A stretch of DNA of 64,000 nt from Clostridiales bacterium (GTDB taxonomy: Bacteria; Bacillota; Clostridia; Oscillospirales; Oscillospiraceae). A program made the position numbers and the translations under genes. Position 1 is the stretch's first letter; each line of letters starts with the position of its first letter. The stretch is from the NCBI GenBank assembly GCA_004557655.1, contig SFGJ01000004.1:62001-126000 (forward strand), in the 5' to 3' direction. Of the stretch, positions 58,509 to 64,000 are shown in pieces. The notes below the pieces were generated by a model. That model saw only the letters and a list, made by a program, of their open reading frames with translations. It was not told the DNA's origin and made no database searches.

Positions 58509-59966
58509 TTATTCCTCCGTGAAGCTCACAGCCTTGTCGAACAGCTCCTCCACTTCCTTGTCGGGCTTTTTGCTCAGCAGGGAGACCACCACGGCCGCCA
58601 CAGTGCTGGCAAAGAAGGCGGGGATAATCTCGTAGATTCCCGTGCTGGACAGGAAGGCGAACCACAGCACATCCACGGCCGCGCCCACCAGAATACCGGA
58701 CACAGCGCCGGAGAAGGTGAACCGCTTCCAGAACAGGGAGAGCAGAATGGTGGGACCAAAGGCTGCGCCGAACACGCCCCAGGCGTTGGACACCAGATCC
58801 ATAATGGAGCCGGCGTTGGGGTTGGAGGCAATGAGCAGGGCCGCAATGGAGATAGCCAGGACCACCGCGCGGCCGATCCACAGCATTTCCTTGTCCCCGG
58901 CCTTGTTCTTGCGAAGAATGGGCTTATACACATCGCTGGCAAAGGCAGACGCGGAGGCCAGCAGCTGGGAGTCCGCCGTGGACATGGATGCAGCCAGAAT
59001 GGCGGACAAAAGCACGCCGGAAATGACCCCCGGGAAGATCTTGCGCACCATCTGAATGAATACCGTGGAGCTGTCGGCAATATCGCCCAGCAGCACATGG
59101 CCAATGCAACCCGCCGCCACGGAGAAAATGACGATCAGCACATTCCAGGTAATGCCGATCTTGGCGGACTTCTTCAGAGACTTCTGAGACTCCAGAGACA
59201 TGAAGCGCACGATGATATGGGGCATACCGAAATAGCCAAGGCCCCAGCCCAAGCCGGAAACCACATCCTTCCAGTTTTCGAACAGATTCCAATAGCCCGC
59301 CGGCATATCGGAAAAGCTCATGGCCGCACCGCCGCCGTTGATAATGCCCAGCGCGAAAATGGGGGCAATGAGCAGGGCGGCCAGCATCAGCAGACCCTGG
59401 AAGAAGTCCGTCCAGCACACGGCGTTGAACCCGCCCAGGAAGGTATAGCACACGATAATGCCCGTGGCGATATACATGGCGGTGGTAGTGTCAATGCCGA
59501 TAACCGTATGGAACAGAGTGCCGCAGGCCTTCATGGAGGAGGCGGCATACACAGTGTAGGCCACCAGGAAGATCACCGCGCAGATGACCTGCAAGGCCTT
59601 GGACTTGCTCAAAAAACGGTTGGTCAGATACTGGGGCACGGTGATGGAATCGTTGGCCACGATGGTAAAGCGGCGCAGCCGGGGCGCCTGCACCAGCCAG
59701 CTGATGGCATAGCCGATGGACAGGCCGATGGCGATCCATGCCTGGCCGATACCCGCTACATAAATGCTGGCCGGCAGACCCATGAGCACCCACGCGCTCA
59801 TGTCGGACGCGCCCGCGCTCAGCGCAGACACCCATGCGCCCATCTGACGGCCGCCCAGGAAATACGCCTTGTCGCCGCCGTCCTTGGAGCGCACAAAGAA
59901 ATACACGCCAATGCCCAGCATGAAGCACAGATAAATTACAAAAACAACAACCTCGCTGATGTTCAT
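58509..59966 (-). CDS. Sodium:solute symporter (SSS), PutP-like
   Basis: 485 residues, about 13 membrane helices. SSS motifs YFLGGRQMGAWVSALSAGASDMSAW and GGFNAVCWTDFFQGLLML (shown in part) are close to sodium/proline symporter PutP. ATG at 59966 after GGGAGG. A 34-base palindrome lies upstream and a TetR gene precedes it. Proline is the best guess at substrate. Confidence 0.9.
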   Translation of the reverse strand: MNISEVVVFVIYLCFMLGIGVYFFVRSKDGGDKAYFLGGRQMGAWVSALSAGASDMSAWVLMGLPASIYVAGIGQAWIAIGLSIGYAISWLVQAPRLRRFTIVANDSITVPQYLTNRFLSKSKALQVICAVIFLVAYTVYAASSMKACGTLFHTVIGIDTTTAMYIATGIIVCYTFLGGFNAVCWTDFFQGLLMLAALLIAPIFALGIINGGGAAMSFSDMPAGYWNLFENWKDVVSGLGWGLGYFGMPHIIVRFMSLESQKSLKKSAKIGITWNVLIVIFSVAAGCIGHVLLGDIADSSTVFIQMVRKIFPGVISGVLLSAILAASMSTADSQLLASASAFASDVYKPILRKNKAGDKEMLWIGRAVVLAISIAALLIASNPNAGSIMDLVSNAWGVFGAAFGPTILLSLFWKRFTFSGAVSGILVGAAVDVLWFAFLSSTGIYEIIPAFFASTVAAVVVSLLSKKPDKEVEELFDKAVSFTEE

Positions 59967-60040
59967 TGTGATCCCTCCCAAAGTGATTCTTTTTCTCAAC
60001 ATGGGGCAGTATAGCACAAATGAAACAAGAATGAAATGCA

Positions 60041-60074
60041 GAACGATGTATAGAATGAATTCTATACATCGTTC
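60041..60074. promoter_or_regulatory. 34-base perfect inverted repeat, TetR operator
   Basis: GAACGATGTATAGAAT and ATTCTATACATCGTTC arms around GA, about 75 bases upstream of the symporter start. The adjacent TetR protein is the obvious ligand. Confidence 0.75.
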
Positions 60075-60166
60075 ACTGTAATTGTCTTTTTCCGTTATAT
60101 TAAGCGCTTTTCTTTATAGAATATCATTTGCACAAAAATTCGTTCTTGAAAAAAATTCTCAAAAAA

Positions 60167-60757
60167 TCACGGGGCGAGCCTGAATCCCTGCAAAAACATG
60201 GGCATCATCATGGCCCCGTACCGGCTCAGGGAGTATTCGCCGCCGCTGAGGCACCAGTCGTACATCAGGCCCCGCTCAAACATGGCGTAGGCCCGGGCGA
60301 TCTCGTTGGTGGTCATATCCCGGCGAAGCTGTCCCCGGCTCTGACCGTCCCGCACGATCTGGTACAGCAGCTTAAAATAGGTGCGGCTGCGGTCCAGCAG
60401 GTGCTTTTCGCCCCGGGTCACAAGCTGGGAGGAAAAGAGTCGGGCCAGCAGTTCCAGAGAAACGCTGTTGTCGATCATGGTGAACAGCTCCTTGTTCAAA
60501 AACACCAGGGTCTCCACGGCGTCCGCCTCCGGGTCGATCTGGGGCCGCAGCTCCTCATACTTCTCGTCAAACAGCACCGACAGGGAGCCAAGCAAGGCGT
60601 CCTTGCCGTCGAAATAGTGGTAAAAGGACCCCTTGGAGGTCTCGGACTCAAACACGATGTCCTCCACGGTGGTGTTTTCATAGCCCTGCTCGTAAAACAG
60701 CTTCCACGCCGCCGACACGATGCGGGCCTTGGTGTTGCGGCCTGTTTTCCTTGCCAT
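60167..60757 (-). CDS. TetR/AcrR-family regulator
   Basis: 196 residues; ATG 60757 chosen over a GTG two codons upstream because AAAGGAGGG is at the right distance. HTH TTVEDIVFESETSKGSFYHYFDGKDALL (about residues 28-55). Lies upstream of the symporter on the same strand with the operator between them; likely represses the symporter, perhaps in response to the transported solute. Confidence 0.9.
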   Translation of the reverse strand: MARKTGRNTKARIVSAAWKLFYEQGYENTTVEDIVFESETSKGSFYHYFDGKDALLGSLSVLFDEKYEELRPQIDPEADAVETLVFLNKELFTMIDNSVSLELLARLFSSQLVTRGEKHLLDRSRTYFKLLYQIVRDGQSRGQLRRDMTTNEIARAYAMFERGLMYDWCLSGGEYSLSRYGAMMMPMFLQGFRLAP

Positions 60758-60759
60758 AC

Positions 60760-62292
60760 TCACGCCCTCCTTTCCGGTTTTCCGAATAGCTTCCGGGCCA
60801 CGCCGCTCACCAGTCCCCGCTCAAAGCGGTTCAGGCCGAAGAGCCACATACTCCCGGCGTACACCGCCACGAACACCAGCCCCCACAGCAGGCAGCCCAA
60901 ATAACTGTCGATCTTTGCGAACACGGCGATGAGCAGCGCCGCCGCCGCCGGCAGGAGCATGGCCGGCAGCAGGTGAAAGAGGTGCTGCCAGAAAGCCGGG
61001 ATGTTCAGGCCGATCCTCTTGCAGTAGTACCAGTTCATCAAAAACACCTCGCCCACGATGGTGGCGATCATGGTGCCGATGGCGGAGCCGACCCCCTCCC
61101 ACCGCATACACAGGGGGATGCTGATGAGGGTGTTGCCCACAGCCACCGCCGCATACACAAGGGAGCGGAAGCGGTGCATATTCATGGCCGTCTGTATTTC
61201 AATGCCCAGAGTCTGGCAGTTGCTCCACACGCAGGCAAACATCAGGATCAGGGTAATGGTGTAGTCCGCGGAGAACTCCGGCGCGCCCATCCACAGCACC
61301 ACGAAGGGCCGCCCCACAGCCACAAATCCCCACAGCACACAGCTCAGAATAATGAACTGCAGCCGTCCGGTCTTGGTGAACAGGGCGTCCAGCTCCCGCA
61401 TAGGCCGCTTTTCCGCCACAATGCGGTTCACCCGCGGGATCAGCACGCCGCTGATGATGGTGGCGATGCTCAAAAAATAGGTGTTCAGCTGCGCCGCCGG
61501 CACATAGATGGTCACGGCGTCGGTGCCGTGGATCCACCCCAGCAGCAGCCGGTCGATGGCCCAGTTGAAGTTGTTCACCACGATGCCGATGAACACATAT
61601 ACCGTAAAGCCCATCATCTCCCGCATGAGGCGGAAATCATACCGCCCGAAGCGGAAGGGCATCTCCAGCTTAACCAGGCAGTAATAGACATTCACCAGAC
61701 CGCTGACTACCGTGAAGCCCAGCGCCACCACCGTCAGCGTCACCGACCGGTATCCCAGCAGCAGCAGAGGAATCATCAGCAGGGGGTTGAGCACCTGCTT
61801 GCCCATGGCCAGAATCTTCTGGAACAGATACCGCTCCTGAATGGCCACATGGGACTCAAACACGCTGATGGGCAGGCACAGCGCGGCGTTCACCGACATG
61901 ATCCGCAGCAGCCTGCAGCCCAGTTGGATCTCCTCCGCCGTCAATTTGCTGCCGAAGATCCACTCGCCCTTCAGCGACAGCAGAAAGCCCAGCGCCAGCA
62001 GCGCCGCCCCCAGCACCGAATAGGTCACCAGAAACATCCCGTTGAGCTTGGCCATATTCTTTTTGTCGCCGGCCACCTTGTACCGGGAATAGTAGCGCAC
62101 ATAGGCGCTGCCCAGACCCAGACTCATAAGGCTCAGGTACGAAATGATAGGCAGCACCAGGTTATAAACCGCGTATTCGCTGCTGCCCAGGCAATCCACC
62201 ATCACCGGCGTGTAGACCAGAGATATGACAATGCCCAATCCCATGGAAAGATAGGACAGGATGGCTCCCGCCCGGATCTGATTGACTTTCAA
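60760..62292 (-). CDS. Wzx/MATE-like polysaccharide flippase
   Basis: 510 residues with 12-14 membrane helices (MVIF fold). Start region GAILSYLSMGLGIVISLVYTPVMVDCLG and the loop SLGLGSAYVRYYSRYKVAG are typical of oligosaccharide flippases. TTG start at 62292 after AAGGAG. No glycosyltransferase genes are near, so the cargo cannot be named. Confidence 0.88.
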   Translation of the reverse strand: MKVNQIRAGAILSYLSMGLGIVISLVYTPVMVDCLGSSEYAVYNLVLPIISYLSLMSLGLGSAYVRYYSRYKVAGDKKNMAKLNGMFLVTYSVLGAALLALGFLLSLKGEWIFGSKLTAEEIQLGCRLLRIMSVNAALCLPISVFESHVAIQERYLFQKILAMGKQVLNPLLMIPLLLLGYRSVTLTVVALGFTVVSGLVNVYYCLVKLEMPFRFGRYDFRLMREMMGFTVYVFIGIVVNNFNWAIDRLLLGWIHGTDAVTIYVPAAQLNTYFLSIATIISGVLIPRVNRIVAEKRPMRELDALFTKTGRLQFIILSCVLWGFVAVGRPFVVLWMGAPEFSADYTITLILMFACVWSNCQTLGIEIQTAMNMHRFRSLVYAAVAVGNTLISIPLCMRWEGVGSAIGTMIATIVGEVFLMNWYYCKRIGLNIPAFWQHLFHLLPAMLLPAAAALLIAVFAKIDSYLGCLLWGLVFVAVYAGSMWLFGLNRFERGLVSGVARKLFGKPERRA

Positions 62293-62361
62293 TCCATCAA
62301 CTCCTTATACAAAAGCGGGACAAACCCGCCAAAGCGCATACAACCGCAGCATACCGGTATA

Positions 62362-63390
62362 TTATACCGAACCGTTCTCCTTCTGTAAAGCAGTTTCCTG
62401 CCCCTCGTCGGGCTGCTGCAGCTCCGTCTCCGCCGCGGAGCCGAAGTCCAACTGAATGACCGCCTGCCGGACATTCACGGCGCAGCCCACCTGCAGCCCC
62501 TTTTTCCCGGCCTCCGCCGAAGCGGCGCGCAGGATCTCCCCCAGTATCTCCCGGCTCAGTCCGCCGCCCCGCCAGTGAAACACAAAATGCGCCTGCTTTT
62601 TCCGCAGGGCCTGCCGCACACGCTCCGCCACAGCCTCCGGCTTGGTCAGGGAGACGGAGCGGTAATAGTACCCCTGGTCCTCCCGGCACTGCGGCACCGG
62701 CAGCACCAGCCGTTCGTGATCCAGAAAGATATGCCTGTCGTCCAGGTTGAAATAATCGTACCGGTGCGTACCCCGCTGGAGGGAATTGTCAAAGGTTGCG
62801 TCCATGTGGTACCGCTTTTCGTCTATTGTCAGTACATTCCATGTGTGGCGGTATTTCACACCCCGCTCCGGGTTCGCCTCGCCGAGAGCCACGATGCACT
62901 CCACCCCCACGGCGTCGCACAGGGCCTTCACCGTTTTGGCAATGCCCTCGCACACGCCCACCCCCTGGGTCAGGGGGCCGATGATCTCATGTGAGTAGGA
63001 CTTCTTCAGCTTGTCATAGCGGACATTGTCCAGAATAAAGTCGTGGATGGCCAGCTCCTTTTCCCTCTGGCTTTTCCCCTGCAGGGGCCGGATAACGCGC
63101 TGGATCCTCGCGGAAACGGCCTGCCGGTGGGTACGGATCTTCCCCTTGTCAAAGAGGTATTGCGGTATAAGCTCCACATGGTCGGCCCCGGGATAATACC
63201 GGTAGCTGTACCCGGTCACATAGAACAAAAGCGGTGTGTCCAGCTTCAGCCGCAGGTATACCTCCGCCAGCCGCTCCCGCTCCAGCCGGATCACCCGTAC
63301 GGCGGGCATGAGCTGCTCAAAGCCGGTTTTCATCTGCTCATAGGCAGCTTTTTCTTCCCGCCCCAGCCCTTTATAGTAGAATCCGTCCAT
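62362..63390 (-). CDS. Transglutaminase-like domain protein
   Basis: 342 residues; ATG 63390 after AGGAG. The catalytic triad of the transglutaminase-like fold is visible: Cys in GVGVCEGIAKT, His in KYRHTWNVL, Asp in YHMDATFD. No signal peptide, so it may act inside the cell or be a structural protein; its substrate is unknown. It ends with an acidic, Gln-rich tail. Confidence 0.88.
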   Translation of the reverse strand: MDGFYYKGLGREEKAAYEQMKTGFEQLMPAVRVIRLERERLAEVYLRLKLDTPLLFYVTGYSYRYYPGADHVELIPQYLFDKGKIRTHRQAVSARIQRVIRPLQGKSQREKELAIHDFILDNVRYDKLKKSYSHEIIGPLTQGVGVCEGIAKTVKALCDAVGVECIVALGEANPERGVKYRHTWNVLTIDEKRYHMDATFDNSLQRGTHRYDYFNLDDRHIFLDHERLVLPVPQCREDQGYYYRSVSLTKPEAVAERVRQALRKKQAHFVFHWRGGGLSREILGEILRAASAEAGKKGLQVGCAVNVRQAVIQLDFGSAAETELQQPDEGQETALQKENGSV

Positions 63391-63486
63391 ACTTTGTTCT
63401 CCTGTCATTTCTGCCTCTATTGTAGCCAAAAGCGGGCGGCTGTCAAGCCCCCTCCGGAGATGACGGAGTGTCGCCGCAAAGCCGAC

Positions 63487-63517
63487 ATGGCGGGGACGGC
63501 ACCGCCGTCCCCGCCAT
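63487..63517. terminator. Terminator-like hairpin
   Basis: ATGGCGGGGACGG and CCGTCCCCGCCAT arms around five bases, downstream of the minus-strand gene ending at 63528. T tails are weak. Confidence 0.6.
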
Positions 63518-63527
63518 CTGCGCCTGT

Positions 63528-64000
63528 TTAAAATGCCGCCAGCTCCGCGCCGTATTCGCCGAAGATCTTCTGCAGCTTCTGCTTCTGGGCCGCCGTCATG
63601 CGGCTGCTGTACTGCCGTGCCAGGGCCGCCGCCTGATCCGTCCGGCCGCCCTTGAGATAGTTCCCCAGGGCCCGCTGCAGGCTTTCCATGGCCGTGGAGC
63701 TGAGGATGGGCTTCTTCTCCGCCTGTGCCGCGGCGCCGGTATTGGCCCGGGCCCCGTCAGACGCCTTCTGCTCGGCGTTCGCCATGGCGGTATAGTGCTG
63801 CAGCATCAGCTTATAGTCGGCATACTCCCGGTCCCACAGGGCATCTGCCTCCCGGCCGGAGCGGTCATAGCTCTCCTGCCAGGCCGCCTGCTCCTGCTGG
63901 TGGCGCTTATAGTCCGCCTGCTCCCGGTCACTTGCCCATTCATACTGCTGCGCCAGCCACTGCCGCTGGCTCTCGTCCTGCTGCCGGGCGTTTTTCTCCA
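63528..64000 (-). CDS. Coiled-coil protein, 5' part outside the window
   Basis: The frame is open to the window edge at 64000. It is rich in Gln, Glu, Arg, Trp and Tyr with recurring units (QYEWASDREQADYKRHQQEQ, WQESYDRSGREADALWDREY) that form a long helix, followed by a more globular end (ALGNYLKGGRTDQAAALARQ). No family recognised. It may be a structural or scaffold-like protein; the start codon and full length are unknown. Confidence 0.7.
   Translation of the reverse strand, partial: EKNARQQDESQRQWLAQQYEWASDREQADYKRHQQEQAAWQESYDRSGREADALWDREYADYKLMLQHYTAMANAEQKASDGARANTGAAAQAEKKPILSSTAMESLQRALGNYLKGGRTDQAAALARQYSSRMTAAQKQKLQKIFGEYGAELAAF

Overview
The window reads as a chromosomal segment of a GC-rich gut-type Clostridia, most likely Oscillospiraceae (an Oscillibacter/Lawsonibacter/Flavonifractor-like organism; this is inferred from gene content and order, not proven). 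Evidence is the mix of a GC-rich Firmicutes gene set (murA, ddl-murF, rodA/ftsW, RF1, tsaE-tsaB, an M18 aminopeptidase, DUF1836, a DegV protein, XpaC-TelA) with strong AGGAGG ribosome binding sites and anaerobic purine/selenium-type genes (ssnA, ygfK, xdhC).

Positions 1 to about 8264 are clearly different: AT-rich, densely packed with overlapping tiny membrane-protein genes. I read this as an integrated filamentous phage (inovirus-like prophage) whose left end lies outside the window. It carries a CRESS/HUH-type Rep with an SF3 helicase, a 33-residue and other very small membrane proteins, a complete tRNA cloverleaf inside the operon, a split adsorption (pIII-like) protein with a signal peptide, two tandem coat-protein paralogues, a Zot/pI-like assembly ATPase, a SprT-like metalloprotease, and an IS30-family DDE transposase at the right end. 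A 19-20 bp element (TTTGAATCTACACTTTCAAA) recurs in front of phage genes and in front of the transposase, which ties the transposase to the phage. No secretin is visible, which fits a host without an outer membrane.

8293-33000: a cadmium/zinc-type ATPase with its ArsR repressor; murA; a YycJ-like hydrolase; rlmH; a phosphohexomutase; DegV, SGNH and DUF1836 proteins; an unusual SOD-like protein; a lipoprotein/XRE pair; glyA; an M18 peptidase; a TsaC(Sua5)-CoaE fusion; an LUD protein; prfA; a flavodoxin; an ABC-F protein; murF-ddl; and a RodA/FtsW protein. 32869-39746: tsaE-tsaB-upp, then ssnA and ygfK, separated by a REP-associated (RAYT) transposase that carries two REP-like palindromes inside its own reading frame.

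39770-42560 is a lower-GC acquired patch (tnpV remnant, TetR, ABC-2 exporter). 42714-46545: a cupin protein, NADP-isocitrate dehydrogenase and an aconitase-type hydratase broken by a small deletion. 46736-53245: a PHP phosphoesterase, an IclR regulator and a divergent FecCD-type ABC importer with a methyltransferase and xdhC, which may feed a molybdenum/selenium hydroxylase pathway together with ssnA-ygfK. 53398-64000: TPM-TelA-XpaC, a DUF6512-like membrane protein, an FMN alpha-hydroxy-acid oxidase, a B3/B4 protein, a sodium:solute symporter under a TetR regulator with a 34-bp operator, a Wzx/MATE-like flippase, a transglutaminase-like protein and the end of a coiled-coil protein running out of the window. 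No rRNA genes and no CRISPR array were seen.
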